Assembly (NCBI RefSeq): GCF_036404855.1
Contig: NZ_DASWYS010000055.1
Location: 1 to 17,963, forward strand
From: Pelomonas sp036404855
GTDB taxonomy: Bacteria; Pseudomonadota; Gammaproteobacteria; Burkholderiales; Burkholderiaceae_C
DNA: 17,963 nucleotides
Reading direction: 5' to 3'
The notes beneath the pieces are model-generated. The model saw only the letters and a program-made list of their open reading frames with translations. It was not told the origin of the DNA and searched no databases. A program made the translations under genes and the position numbers. Numbering within the stretch: the first letter of the stretch is position 1; each line of letters opens with the position of its first letter. Shown piece by piece: positions 1 through 8,695 of the stretch.

Positions 1-18
1 CTAGTCTTGGCCCGTGTT

Positions 19-33
19 TGTAGACAATATACA
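19..33. promoter_or_regulatory. Operator-like site 1 (degenerate TGTAG-N5-ATACA palindrome)
   Basis: The 15-mer TGTAGACAATATACA matches the perfect palindrome at 129-143 at 12 of 15 positions and keeps the TGTA/TACA outer arms. It lies 110 bp from that site, close to a whole number of helical turns (about 10.5), which would suit a looping or cooperative regulator. It could equally belong to a divergent gene left of the window. The match is imperfect and the site short, so this is tentative. Confidence 0.35.
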
Positions 34-128
34 TTCCTGCTCGACGTGAAACAACAGCACTGACCCGCTTGTTTTCCAATGAAACCCTTATGGATCAATC
101 ATTTGGAAAAATTGTCGGGTTTTCCCGA

Positions 129-143
129 TGTAGTCAAACTACA
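129..143. promoter_or_regulatory. Operator-like palindrome upstream of glgP (HexR-like)
   Basis: TGTAGT-CAA-ACTACA is a perfect 6-3-6 inverted repeat 84 bp before the glgP start. Variants of the same motif occur in the amylase/pullulanase divergent promoter region near 13882 and 13959. The spacing and sequence resemble the binding motif of HexR (RpiR family, responsive to KDPG), a pseudopalindrome of the TGTAAT-N3-ATTACA type. The palindrome is seen directly; the assignment to HexR is inference. No convincing -35/-10 pair was found beside it; TTGTCG at 112-117 is a weak -35 candidate. Confidence 0.6.
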
Positions 144-148
144 CGAGA

Positions 149-174
149 GGCCGAGGCTGTTCGATACTTCGGCC
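149..174 (+). other. Leader hairpin in the glgP 5' region
   Basis: GGCCGA (149-154) and TCGGCC (169-174) form a perfect 6-bp inverted repeat with a 14-base loop. It would be part of the glgP leader RNA if transcription starts near the palindrome at 129-143. There is no following T-tract, so it is not a clear terminator. A function is not demonstrated. Confidence 0.25.
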
Positions 175-201
175 AGCGCTGCCGCTTGGGTAGCATTCTT
201 G

Positions 202-217
202 CCCCCGTCGCTGGGGG
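202..217 (+). other. GC hairpin covering the G-run before the glgP start
   Basis: CCCCC (202-206) and GGGGG (213-217) can pair around a 6-base loop, ending 9 bases before the ATG at 227. The G-run is the only purine-rich stretch close enough to serve as a ribosome binding site for that start, so pairing could limit glgP translation. The stem is only 5 bp but all GC. Confidence 0.3.
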
Positions 218-226
218 TCGGCACTG

Positions 227-2758
227 ATGAACACCCCAACCCGCCTCAGCTCCGCGCTGCCTGTCCAACGCAAGCTCAAGGCCGCCACCGCGATGAAAAA
301 GCAGCCCGCACTCACCCCTGAAGACCAGGCCCTGCGCGCGGCCTTCGAGGCGGCCTACGCGCGCGAGCTGTCCCAGTCCAGCCACGGCGTCACGCCCCAG
401 GCCGCGCTGCATGCCGCGGCCATCGCCTGCCGCGAGACGCTCGCCCGCCGCTGGGCCGCCACCCAGGCCGCCGACGCGCAACGTGGCGACAAGGCGCCCG
501 TGCGCCGCGTGCACTACCTGTCGATGGAGTTCCTGATGGGCCGCGCGCTTTCCAATGCACTGGCCGCGCTGAAGCTCACGCAGCCGCTGGAGGCGCGGCT
601 GGCAGAGCAGGGCGTGTCGCTGGGCGACGTGCTGGAGCGCGAGCCCGATGCCGCGCTCGGCAACGGCGGCCTGGGACGCCTGGCCGCCTGCTTCTTGGAC
701 AGCTTCGCCGAGCTGGCGCTGCCGTCCTTCGGCTACGGCCTGCGCTACCGCTATGGCATGTTCGCCCAGGCCATCCAGCAGGGGCGCCAGATGGAGCAGC
801 CCGACGACTGGATGCGCGACTCGCCCGCCTGGGAGTTGCCGCGCCACGACCTGCGCTACCTGGTGGGCTTCGGCGGCCGTGTCGAGGTGGATGCCTCCGG
901 CGTTCGCCGCTGGCTGCCGGCCGACAGCATCGAGGCCCAGGCCTTCGACTTCATCGTGCCGGCCCACCATGGCGAGCGCGTATCCACGCTGCGCCAGTGG
1001 CAGGCCATGGCCGCGCCCATCGAGTTCAAGCCCTTCTGCGATGGCGACCACGTTCGCGCCGCCCGGCACCAGGTGCTGGCCGATGCGCTGAACTGGGTGC
1101 TCTACCCCGACGATTCCACCGAGCAGGGGCGCGAGCTGCGCCTCAAGCAGGAGGCGTTCCTCGTCAGCGCCTCGCTGCAGGACCTCATCGCCCGGCATCT
1201 GCGCGAATTCGGTTCATTGCACAACCTGGGTCGCACCAACGCCATCCATCTCAACGACACCCATCCGGCGCTGGCGCCCGCCGAGCTGATGCGCCTGCTG
1301 CTGGACGAGCATGGCCTGGGCTGGGACGAGGCCTGGAAGATCACGCGCCAGGCGGTGGCCTACACCAACCACACGCTCATGCCCGAGGCACTGGAGAGCT
1401 GGCCGGTGCGCATGTTCGAGCACCTGTTGCCGCGCCATCTCGAGATCATCTACGAGATCAACCACCGCTTCCTGGAAACGCTGAAGGTTCGCTTCCCCGA
1501 CGACCACGGGCTGGCCTCGCGCGTCTCGCTGATCGACGAGGGCAGCCAGGGCCCGCACGGACATGGCGAGCGCCGTGTGCGCATGGCATCGCTGGCGCTG
1601 GTGGCGTCCCATCGCGTGAACGGTGTGGCCGCGCTGCATTCGGAGCTGATGGTGCAGACCATCTTCGCCGACTACGCCCGCATCTGGCCGGAGCGCTTCC
1701 ACAACGTCACCAACGGCGTCACGCCGCGCCGCTGGCTGCAGCAGGCCAACCCGGCGCTGTCCGCGCTGCTGGACGGGCGCATCGGCGATGGCTGGCGCAA
1801 GGACCTGGCCGAACTGGCCGAGCTCAAGCCCCTGGCCGCCCACCGCGAGCTGGGCGAGGAGTTCCTGGCCGTCAAGCGGGCCAACAAGGAGCGCCTGGCC
1901 GCCGTCATCCGCCGCGAGCTGGGGCTGGCGGTGAATGTCGACAGCCTGTTCGACATCCAGATCAAGCGCATCCACGAGTACAAGCGCCAACTGCTCAACC
2001 TGCTGCACGTCATCGCCCGCTACCAGGCCATCCGCGACAAGCCCGATGAGCACTGGGTGCCCCGTACCGTCATCATCGCCGGCAAGGCCGCCTCGGCCTA
2101 CCAGATGGCCAAGAGCATCGTGCGCCTGGCCCACGACGTGGCCCGCGTCGTCAACAGCGACCCGCGCGTGGGCGACCGGCTGAAGCTGGTGTTCCTGCCC
2201 AACTACGGCGTCTCGCTGGCCGAGAGCATCATCCCGGCGGCCGACCTGTCCGAGCAGATCTCCACCGCGGGCACCGAAGCCTCGGGCACCGGCAACATGA
2301 AGTTCGGCATGAACGGCGCGCTCACCATCGGCACCTGGGATGGCGCCAACATCGAGATGGCCGAGGCCATGGGCACGGACAACATGTTCGTCTTCGGCCT
2401 GCGTGCCGACGCGGTCGCCAAGATCAAGCAACTGGGCTACGACCCGAAGCTGTATGTCGAAGAGAATCGCCAGCTCAAGCGCGTCATCGACGCCATCTCG
2501 GCCGGTGTCTTCAGCAATGGGGACACCGAACGCTACCGGCAGCTCGTCGACAGCCTGCTGCACCGCGACGTTTACCTGCTGATGGCTGATTTCGCAGACT
2601 ATGTCGCCACCCAGTCCAAGGTCGATGCGCTGTTTGCCGACCGCAGTGCCTGGGCTGAGCGTGCGCTGCTCAACATCGCCGGCATGGGCGCGTTCTCGTC
2701 CGATCGCACGATCGCCGAGTACGTGGATCGTGTCTGGTCCGTCAAATCGCTGAATTGA
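227..2758 (+). CDS. glgP: Glycogen/maltodextrin phosphorylase GlgP
   Basis: The 843-residue product is a GT35 alpha-glucan phosphorylase. It releases glucose-1-phosphate from the non-reducing ends of glycogen or maltodextrin in the cytoplasm. Seen: the N-terminal VHYLSMEFLMGRAL block, the LGNGGLGRLAACFLDS active-site block, RIHEYKRQLLN, and the pyridoxal-phosphate motif EASGTGNMKFGMNGA, with the cofactor lysine at about residue 692. It is slightly longer than E. coli GlgP (815 aa). The extra length is an N-terminal extension, and the internal ATG at 293 (Met23) is a possible alternative start; neither has a strong Shine-Dalgarno sequence. It is the first gene of a four-gene operon, and its TGA shares one base with the glgB ATG. 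GlgP and MalP cannot be told apart by sequence alone; the glgB/glgX context favours GlgP. Confidence 0.95.
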   Translation: MNTPTRLSSALPVQRKLKAATAMKKQPALTPEDQALRAAFEAAYARELSQSSHGVTPQAALHAAAIACRETLARRWAATQAADAQRGDKAPVRRVHYLSMEFLMGRALSNALAALKLTQPLEARLAEQGVSLGDVLEREPDAALGNGGLGRLAACFLDSFAELALPSFGYGLRYRYGMFAQAIQQGRQMEQPDDWMRDSPAWELPRHDLRYLVGFGGRVEVDASGVRRWLPADSIEAQAFDFIVPAHHGERVSTLRQWQAMAAPIEFKPFCDGDHVRAARHQVLADALNWVLYPDDSTEQGRELRLKQEAFLVSASLQDLIARHLREFGSLHNLGRTNAIHLNDTHPALAPAELMRLLLDEHGLGWDEAWKITRQAVAYTNHTLMPEALESWPVRMFEHLLPRHLEIIYEINHRFLETLKVRFPDDHGLASRVSLIDEGSQGPHGHGERRVRMASLALVASHRVNGVAALHSELMVQTIFADYARIWPERFHNVTNGVTPRRWLQQANPALSALLDGRIGDGWRKDLAELAELKPLAAHRELGEEFLAVKRANKERLAAVIRRELGLAVNVDSLFDIQIKRIHEYKRQLLNLLHVIARYQAIRDKPDEHWVPRTVIIAGKAASAYQMAKSIVRLAHDVARVVNSDPRVGDRLKLVFLPNYGVSLAESIIPAADLSEQISTAGTEASGTGNMKFGMNGALTIGTWDGANIEMAEAMGTDNMFVFGLRADAVAKIKQLGYDPKLYVEENRQLKRVIDAISAGVFSNGDTERYRQLVDSLLHRDVYLLMADFADYVATQSKVDALFADRSAWAERALLNIAGMGAFSSDRTIAEYVDRVWSVKSLN

Positions 2759-4935
2759 TGCTGCACGACACCGACCTCGACGCCCTGCTGGCAGGCCGCC
2801 ATGCCGACCCCTTCTCCCGGCTGGGGCTGCATGTGGACGAGGCGGGGAAGCTTTGGGTGCGCGCGCTGTTGCCCGGCGCGGCGGACGTAGCGCTGGTCGA
2901 TGCCGGCAGCGGCAAGCACATCGTCGAGCTGGCGCAGCGGCGCGCCGGTTTCTTCGAGGCGCAGGTGCCGCGTCGCAAGCACCGCTTCGACTATCGGCTG
3001 TGCGTCCGCTGGCTGGGGGGCGGGGAGGGCGTCTATGCCGATCCCTACGCCTTCTACCCGCAACTGGCCGACGAGGACCTGAAGGCCTTTGCCGAAGGAC
3101 GCAACTTCCGGCCCTGGCTGAGCCTGGGCGCGCATCTCGTCCGGCACGGCGACGTCAGCGGGGTGCGCTTCGCGACCTGGGCACCCAACGCACGGCGGGT
3201 CAGCGTCGTCGGCAGCTTCAACAACTGGGACGGCCGCCGCCACCCGATGCGGTTGCGTCACGCGGCCGGCGTGTGGGAGATCTTCGTGCCGCATGCGGGC
3301 GAGGGCGACCTCTACAAGTTCGAGATCGTCAACGGCAATGGCGCGCTGCTGCCGTTGAAGGCCGACCCGTATGCCCGCCGCGCGCAGCTGCGACCGGAAA
3401 CGGCCAGCATCGTCGCGCCGCTGCCCGAGCCCACGCCGCTGCCGCGCCAGCGTGAACGCGCAAACCAGCGCCATGCCGCCATCAGCGTCTACGAGGTGCA
3501 TGCCGCCTCCTGGCGCCGCGGCGTGGCGGGCGACTTCCCCACGTGGGACGAACTCGCCGCCCACCTCCCGGCCTACGCGGCCGACATGGGCTTCACGCAT
3601 GTGCAACTGATGCCGGTCACCGAGCATCCCTTCGACGGTTCGTGGGGCTATCAGACGCTGGGCATGTACGCCCCCAGCGCCCGCTTCGGCCCGCCCGAGG
3701 GCTTCGCGCGCTTCGTCAAGGCCTGCCACGACCAGGGCCTGGGCCTGCTGCTGGACTGGGTGCCGGCGCACTTCCCGATGGATGACCACGGTCTGGCCGA
3801 GTTCGACGGCACGCGCCTCTATGAGTACGCCGACCCCAAGGAAGGCTTTCATCGCGACTGGAACACGCTGATCTACAACTTCGGCCGCACGGAAGTGCGC
3901 GAGTTCCTGGTCGGCAGCGCGCTGTACTGGATCGAGCGCTGGGGCGTGGACGGGCTGCGCGTGGACGCCGTGGCCAGCATGCTCTACCGCGACTATTCGC
4001 GGCCCGAGGGGCAGTGGATCCCCAACCTCCGCGGCGGCCGCGAGAACCTCGAGGCCATCTCCATGCTGCGCGAGATGAACGAGCATGTCGGCGAGATCGA
4101 AGGTGCGATCACCGTGGCCGAGGAAAGCACCAGCTTCCCCGGCGTCTCGGCGCCCACCTACGCCGGCGGCCTGGGCTTTCACTACAAGTGGAACATGGGC
4201 TGGATGAACGACACCTTGCGCTACATGGCGGAGGATCCGATCAATCGCCGCTGGCATCACGACAAGATGACCTTCGGACTGATCTACGCGTTCAGCGAGA
4301 ACTTCATGCTACCCATCTCGCATGATGAGGTGGTGCACGGCAAGGGCTCCATGCTCAGCAAGATGCCGGGCGACGACTGGCAGAAGTTCGCCAACCTGCG
4401 CGCCTACTACGGCTTCATGTGGGGTCACCCCGGCAAGAAGCTGCTCTTCATGGGCCAGGAGTTCGCCCAGCGCCAGGAGTGGAGCCATGCCGAGGCGCTG
4501 CCCTGGGGGCTGCTGGAGGACGACCGCCATGCGGGCGTGCAGCGGCTGGTGCGCGACCTCAACAAGGTCTACCGGGAGCACTCGGCGCTGCACCGGCTGG
4601 ACTGCGAGAGCGGCGGCTTCGAGTGGATCAGCTCGCACGACGCCGAGCACTCCATCTACGCCTGGGTGCGCCGCGACGGCACGGGCCGCATGGTGCTGGT
4701 GGTCTGCAACATGACCCCGGTGCCGCGCGAGGGCTACTCGCTGGGCGTGCCGGACGGCGTCACGGCCTGGCGCGAGGCGCTGAACACCGATTCGGCCTAC
4801 TACGGTGGCAGCAACATGGGCAACGGCGTTGCGGCCGCGGGGCTGCCGGTGCAGGCGCAGCCGGCCCACGGCCGGCGCCTGTCCATCACCATCAACCTGC
4901 CGCCGCTGGCCACGCTGTTCTTCGTGCCGATCTGA
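2758..4935 (+). CDS. glgB: 1,4-alpha-glucan branching enzyme GlgB
   Basis: The 725-residue protein is a GH13 branching enzyme that cuts alpha-1,4 chains and re-attaches them as alpha-1,6 branches in glycogen. Domain order: an N-terminal GlgB_N beta-domain (about 5-100), a CBM48 module (GVRFATWAPNARRVSVVGSFNNWD, about 138-160 at its core, split as GVRFATWAP and VVGSFNNWD), the TIM-barrel catalytic domain and a C-terminal beta-domain. Catalytic regions: DWVPAHF (region I), GLRVDAVASM with nucleophile Asp403, VAEEST with the acid/base in the Glu455-456 pair, and ISHDEVVHG with His522/Asp523. Length is close to E. coli GlgB (728). The ATG at 2758 overlaps the glgP stop as TGATG; a TTG one codon upstream is possible but less likely. 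No Shine-Dalgarno precedes it, so translation probably couples to glgP. Confidence 0.96.
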   Translation: MLHDTDLDALLAGRHADPFSRLGLHVDEAGKLWVRALLPGAADVALVDAGSGKHIVELAQRRAGFFEAQVPRRKHRFDYRLCVRWLGGGEGVYADPYAFYPQLADEDLKAFAEGRNFRPWLSLGAHLVRHGDVSGVRFATWAPNARRVSVVGSFNNWDGRRHPMRLRHAAGVWEIFVPHAGEGDLYKFEIVNGNGALLPLKADPYARRAQLRPETASIVAPLPEPTPLPRQRERANQRHAAISVYEVHAASWRRGVAGDFPTWDELAAHLPAYAADMGFTHVQLMPVTEHPFDGSWGYQTLGMYAPSARFGPPEGFARFVKACHDQGLGLLLDWVPAHFPMDDHGLAEFDGTRLYEYADPKEGFHRDWNTLIYNFGRTEVREFLVGSALYWIERWGVDGLRVDAVASMLYRDYSRPEGQWIPNLRGGRENLEAISMLREMNEHVGEIEGAITVAEESTSFPGVSAPTYAGGLGFHYKWNMGWMNDTLRYMAEDPINRRWHHDKMTFGLIYAFSENFMLPISHDEVVHGKGSMLSKMPGDDWQKFANLRAYYGFMWGHPGKKLLFMGQEFAQRQEWSHAEALPWGLLEDDRHAGVQRLVRDLNKVYREHSALHRLDCESGGFEWISSHDAEHSIYAWVRRDGTGRMVLVVCNMTPVPREGYSLGVPDGVTAWREALNTDSAYYGGSNMGNGVAAAGLPVQAQPAHGRRLSITINLPPLATLFFVPI

Positions 4936-7026
4936 ATGGGCCACCTGCCTGACCTGCAACCCGGCTGGCACGAGCCGCTGGGGGCGCTCGCCCGCGACGG
5001 CGGCGTCAACTTCGCAGTGGCTAGCGAGCACGCGACGCGCATCGAGCTGTGCGTGTTCGACGCCGAAGGCCAGCGCGAGCTGCGCCGCTACGCGCTGGAC
5101 GGCCCGTTCGACGGCGTCTTCCACGGCTTCCTGCCCGGCGTCGGCCCGGGTCTGGTTTACGGCCTGCGCGCTCACGGCCCCTATGCGCCGGAGCGGGGGC
5201 ATCGCTTCAACCCGCACAAGCTGCTGCTGGACCCGTGGGCCCGTGAGATCGTCGGCCACTTCGCCTGGCGCGCCGAGCACCACGGCTACGAGCTGGGCCA
5301 CCCGGACGGCCCGCGCTCGCTCGACACGCGTGACAACGCGACGCAGGCGCTCAAGGCCCGAGTGGCCCCCAACCTGGCGCCGTCGCCTGCGTTGCGCGCC
5401 CACCGGCCGCGGCGGGCGGCCAGCGACGTGGTGCTGTACGAGGTTCACGTCAAGGGTTTTTCGCAGCAACTGCCCGGCGTGCCCGAGGACTTGCGCGGCA
5501 CCTATGCCGGCCTGGCCCATCCCACGTCCATCGCCCATTTCCGGCGCCTGGGCGTGACGACGCTGTCGCTGCTGCCGGTGCAGTACTGCATCGCCGAGCC
5601 GCACCTTGCCGAGCGCGGGCTGCACAACTACTGGGGCTACAACACGCTGGGCTTCTTCTGCCCGGACCCGCGCTGGGCGCAGGCCTCGCAGCGCCACGAC
5701 CCGACGGCCGTCGCCGCCGAGTTCCGCCGCATGGTGGACGCTCTGCACGAGGCCGGGCTGGAGGTGGTGATGGACGTGGTCTACAACCACACGCCGGAGG
5801 GCAACGAGTTCGGCCCGACGCTGTCCTTGCGTGGCCTGGACAACGCGACCTGGTACCGACTGGTGGCCGAGGACCGCAGCCGCAACGAGAACCTGACCGG
5901 CTGCGGCAACACCGTGAACTGCGCCCACCCGCGCGTGACGCAGTTCGTGCTGGATTCGCTGCGGTACTGGGTGGCGGAGATGGGCGTGGACGGCTTCCGC
6001 TTCGACCTCGCGCCGGTGCTGGGCCGCACCCATCAGGGCTACGACCCCAATGCAGCCTTCTTCACCGCACTGCGGCAGGACCCGGTGCTGGCCGGCGTGC
6101 ATCTCATCGCCGAACCCTGGGACGCCGCCTACGACGGCTACCAGCTCGGCCGCTTCCCCGGCCGCTTCCTGGAGTGGAACGACAAGTTCCGCGACGCGGT
6201 GCGCGGCTACTGGCTGGGGGTTGGACCCGGCGTCGGCCGCGGCGAGCTGGCGCGGCGCTTCATGGGGTCCAGCGACGTCTTCCACCACGGTCAGCGCCTG
6301 CCCACGGCCTCGATCAATTTCGTCGCCGTGCACGATGGCTTCACGCTGGCCGACCTGACCAGCTATTCCACCAAGCACAACCACGCCAATGGCGAGGACA
6401 ACCGCGACGGCCGCGATGGCGAGCTGTGCGCGAACTTCGGCGCGGAAGGTCCGACCGGGGATGCCGCCATCAACGCGACTCGCGAGCGCGTGCGCCGCGC
6501 ACTGCTGGCAACGCTGCTGCTGGCCCAGGGCACGCCCATGCTGTGCGCCGGCGACGAGATCGCCAACAGCCAGGGCGGCAACAACAACGCATATTGCCAG
6601 GACAACCCCACCACCTGGCTGAATTGGACCGAGGCCGACGGCCGCATGACGGAGCTGGTCGCGCAGGCGCTGGCCCTGCGTGCAGCCGAGCCGCTGCTGC
6701 GCCACCCGCGCTGGTTCGCCAGTGGGCCGTCGCAGGCCAGCGTCGCCTGGTATGCCCCCAGTGGCCACGAGATGGGCCCCCACGACTGGCACGACGCCGG
6801 TCAGCGCGCGTTCGGCGCCCAGCTGCGCGAGGCCGACGCGCCCCGGCCGCGGCTGATGATCGTCTTCAACCCCGACCCGGCAGCGCTGCCCTTCCTGCTC
6901 TGCAACGGCCCCTGGCGGCTGGTGCTGGACAGCAGCGGCGAATCCGGCGCGCCCCTCCTTCTTCCCGGCCAGCCGCTCAACGTGCCGGCCCGCTCCCTTC
7001 TCGTCCTTCGGCACGCACCGACATGA
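4936..7026 (+). CDS. glgX: Glycogen debranching enzyme GlgX
   Basis: The 696-residue protein is a GH13 isoamylase-type debranching enzyme of the GlgX/TreX kind. It hydrolyses the alpha-1,6 links of the limit dextrin left by GlgP. An N-terminal CBM48-like domain (GVNFAVASEHATRIELCVFD, residues about 21-40) precedes the barrel. Catalytic signatures: DVVYNHTPEG from Asp280, GFRFDLAPVLGR with nucleophile Asp357, LIAEPWDA with acid/base Glu393, and VAVHDGFTL with His466/Asp467, the HDGFTL form of region IV typical of isoamylase/GlgX. It is somewhat longer than E. coli GlgX (657). The ATG follows the glgB TGA with no gap and no Shine-Dalgarno; the stop overlaps malQ as ATGA. Its position between branching enzyme and glucanotransferase fits glycogen turnover. 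A treX symbol is possible. Confidence 0.94.
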   Translation: MGHLPDLQPGWHEPLGALARDGGVNFAVASEHATRIELCVFDAEGQRELRRYALDGPFDGVFHGFLPGVGPGLVYGLRAHGPYAPERGHRFNPHKLLLDPWAREIVGHFAWRAEHHGYELGHPDGPRSLDTRDNATQALKARVAPNLAPSPALRAHRPRRAASDVVLYEVHVKGFSQQLPGVPEDLRGTYAGLAHPTSIAHFRRLGVTTLSLLPVQYCIAEPHLAERGLHNYWGYNTLGFFCPDPRWAQASQRHDPTAVAAEFRRMVDALHEAGLEVVMDVVYNHTPEGNEFGPTLSLRGLDNATWYRLVAEDRSRNENLTGCGNTVNCAHPRVTQFVLDSLRYWVAEMGVDGFRFDLAPVLGRTHQGYDPNAAFFTALRQDPVLAGVHLIAEPWDAAYDGYQLGRFPGRFLEWNDKFRDAVRGYWLGVGPGVGRGELARRFMGSSDVFHHGQRLPTASINFVAVHDGFTLADLTSYSTKHNHANGEDNRDGRDGELCANFGAEGPTGDAAINATRERVRRALLATLLLAQGTPMLCAGDEIANSQGGNNNAYCQDNPTTWLNWTEADGRMTELVAQALALRAAEPLLRHPRWFASGPSQASVAWYAPSGHEMGPHDWHDAGQRAFGAQLREADAPRPRLMIVFNPDPAALPFLLCNGPWRLVLDSSGESGAPLLLPGQPLNVPARSLLVLRHAPT

Positions 7027-8534
7027 ACCTGAACCAACGCTCCTCCGGTGTGCTGCTGCACATCACCTCGCTGCCCGGCCCGCACGGCATGGGCGACTTC
7101 GGCCCGGACGCTTTCCGTTTCGTCGACTGGCTGCAGGCCGCCGGCCAGCGCGTCTGGCAGCTGCTCCCGACCACGCCCATCGGCCCTGGCGACAGTCCCT
7201 ACCAGGGTGTGTCGGCGTTTGCGGGCAGCCCCTGGATGGTGGCGCTGGAGCCGCTGATCGCCAAAGGCTGGCTGGCGGCGCCGGACGTGCCGCAGTTCAA
7301 TGGCGAGCAGGTTGACTACGGCTGCGTCACGCCCTGGCGCGAGCAGCAACTCCGCGCCGCCGCCGCCGGTTTCCTCGCCAGCGCCAGTGCGCAGGACCGC
7401 CAGGTCTTGGCCGCCTGGTGCGAGTCCCAGCGGGACTGGCTGGACGACTACGCCCTCTTCATGGCCATCCGCTCGCCGCTGAACGGCCAGCCGTGGTGGA
7501 CCTGGGCCGACGGCCTCAAGCGGCGCGAGCCCGAGGCCCTGGCCGAAGCGCGCCAGGCCTACGCGGACGAGATCGCCTTCTGGCAGTTCGTGCAGTGGCA
7601 GTTCGATGTGCAGGCCGGCGCGCTGAAGGCCTACGCCAATGCGCGCGGCGTGAACCTCATGGGCGACTTGCCCATCTTTGTCGCCCATGACAGCGCCGAC
7701 TGCTGGTCGCGCCCCGACCTGTACGCGCTGGACGAGGATTTCCAGACCACCGTGGTCGCGGGCGTCCCGCCCGACGACCTCGGCCCGCTGGGTCAGCGCT
7801 GGGGCAATCCGCTCTATCGCTGGGACCGGATGGCCGAGGAAAACTATGCCTGGTGGACGGCCCGGATCCGCCGCGCGCTGAGCCAGGCGGACGTCTTTCG
7901 CATCGACCACTTCCGCGGCTTTGCCGGCTATTACGAGATTCCCGGTGACAGCCCCGACGCCACGCGCGGCCGCTGGGTCACCGGCCCGGGCATGGCCTTG
8001 TTCGACGCCATCAGGTCGGCCTTGGGTGAGCTGCCCATCGTGGCCGAGGATCTGGGCTTCATTACCGACGACGTGCATGCGCTGCGCGACGGCTGTGGCT
8101 TCCCCGGCATGAAGATCCTGCAGTTCGCCTTCGGCGCCGAAGCCGACCACGAGTTCCTGCCCCACATGTGGCCCAGGGCCTCGGTGGCCTACACCGGCAC
8201 GCATGACAACGACACGGTGCGCGGCTGGTGGGACCAGGCCAAGCCGCGCGAGCGCGCCTTTGCCGGCTCCTACCTCGCCTGTGGCGAGCACGACGTGCAC
8301 TGGGCCATGATCCGCGCCTGTGCCAACTCGGTGGCCAACACGGCCATCTATCCCCTGCAGGACGTGTTGGGCCTGGGCAGTGCCCACCGCATGAACATCC
8401 CCGGCGTGCTGGGCGGCAACTGGGGCTGGCGCTTCCGCTGGGACTGGCTGGGCAGCGAACCCACGCGCGTGCTGGGGCTGATAACGGCAGCGGCGGGGCG
8501 GGGGCCTTTCGGGTTGCTGAAGCTGCCGGGCTGA
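7023..8534 (+). CDS. malQ: 4-alpha-glucanotransferase (amylomaltase) MalQ
   Basis: The 503-residue GH77 enzyme transfers maltosyl and longer units between maltodextrins, releasing glucose. It is cytoplasmic (no signal sequence). Seen: the N-terminal GVLLHITSLPGPHGMGDFG block, GDLPIFVAHDSADCW, VAGVPPDDLGPLGQRWGNPLY, the nucleophile motif FRIDHFRGF with Asp295, PIVAEDLG with Glu342, and YTGTHDNDT with His394/Asp395. It belongs to the short amylomaltase class (about 500 residues) rather than the 694-residue E. coli form. The ATG lies in the last codons of glgX (4-base ATGA overlap), so it is the last gene of the glgPBX-malQ operon and is likely translated by coupling. It would recycle the short oligosaccharides released by GlgX and GlgP and those imported after starch hydrolysis. 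Confidence 0.95.
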   Translation: MNLNQRSSGVLLHITSLPGPHGMGDFGPDAFRFVDWLQAAGQRVWQLLPTTPIGPGDSPYQGVSAFAGSPWMVALEPLIAKGWLAAPDVPQFNGEQVDYGCVTPWREQQLRAAAAGFLASASAQDRQVLAAWCESQRDWLDDYALFMAIRSPLNGQPWWTWADGLKRREPEALAEARQAYADEIAFWQFVQWQFDVQAGALKAYANARGVNLMGDLPIFVAHDSADCWSRPDLYALDEDFQTTVVAGVPPDDLGPLGQRWGNPLYRWDRMAEENYAWWTARIRRALSQADVFRIDHFRGFAGYYEIPGDSPDATRGRWVTGPGMALFDAIRSALGELPIVAEDLGFITDDVHALRDGCGFPGMKILQFAFGAEADHEFLPHMWPRASVAYTGTHDNDTVRGWWDQAKPRERAFAGSYLACGEHDVHWAMIRACANSVANTAIYPLQDVLGLGSAHRMNIPGVLGGNWGWRFRWDWLGSEPTRVLGLITAAAGRGPFGLLKLPG

Positions 8535-8620
8535 CCGGTCGGCGCGACGGCCTTGGGGGCGGCGAGAACGGGATCGCCCACGCGGCCTTGCCGGTCTCAT
8601 TCACCGCACGCGGCGCAGAC

Positions 8621-8636
8621 AATGCCAGAGGGCATT
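8621..8636 (+). terminator. Possible weak terminator hairpin between malQ and the convergent gene
   Basis: AATGCC (8621-8626) and GGCATT (8631-8636) form a perfect 6-bp stem with loop AGAG, in the 161-bp convergent gap after malQ. Only one extra T follows, so it is a poor intrinsic terminator on either strand. No better candidate was found in 8535-8695, and I see no gene there. Confidence 0.22.
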
Positions 8637-8695
8637 TGACACCACGCCGCCCGCCATGAAGCGAGGGGCTGGCGTCTGCCAGGTCGGCGCCGCCA

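Noticed and set aside
79..321. 80-codon frame on the + strand over the glgP leader and start
   Set aside because: It runs through the operator-like palindrome and into glgP in another frame, has no ribosome site, and its product resembles no family I know.
4309..7014. 901-codon minus-strand frame opposite glgX and the end of glgB
   Set aside because: It is a high-GC shadow: the product is Val/Ala/Gly/Gln/Arg-rich without motifs, while the opposite strand encodes complete GlgX catalytic regions.
6174..7022. Long N-terminal extension of the malQ frame upstream of 7023
   Set aside because: The upstream part is an Arg/Ala-rich shadow of glgX; the MalQ family begins near MNLNQRSSGVLLHITSLP and the ATGA overlap fits the start.
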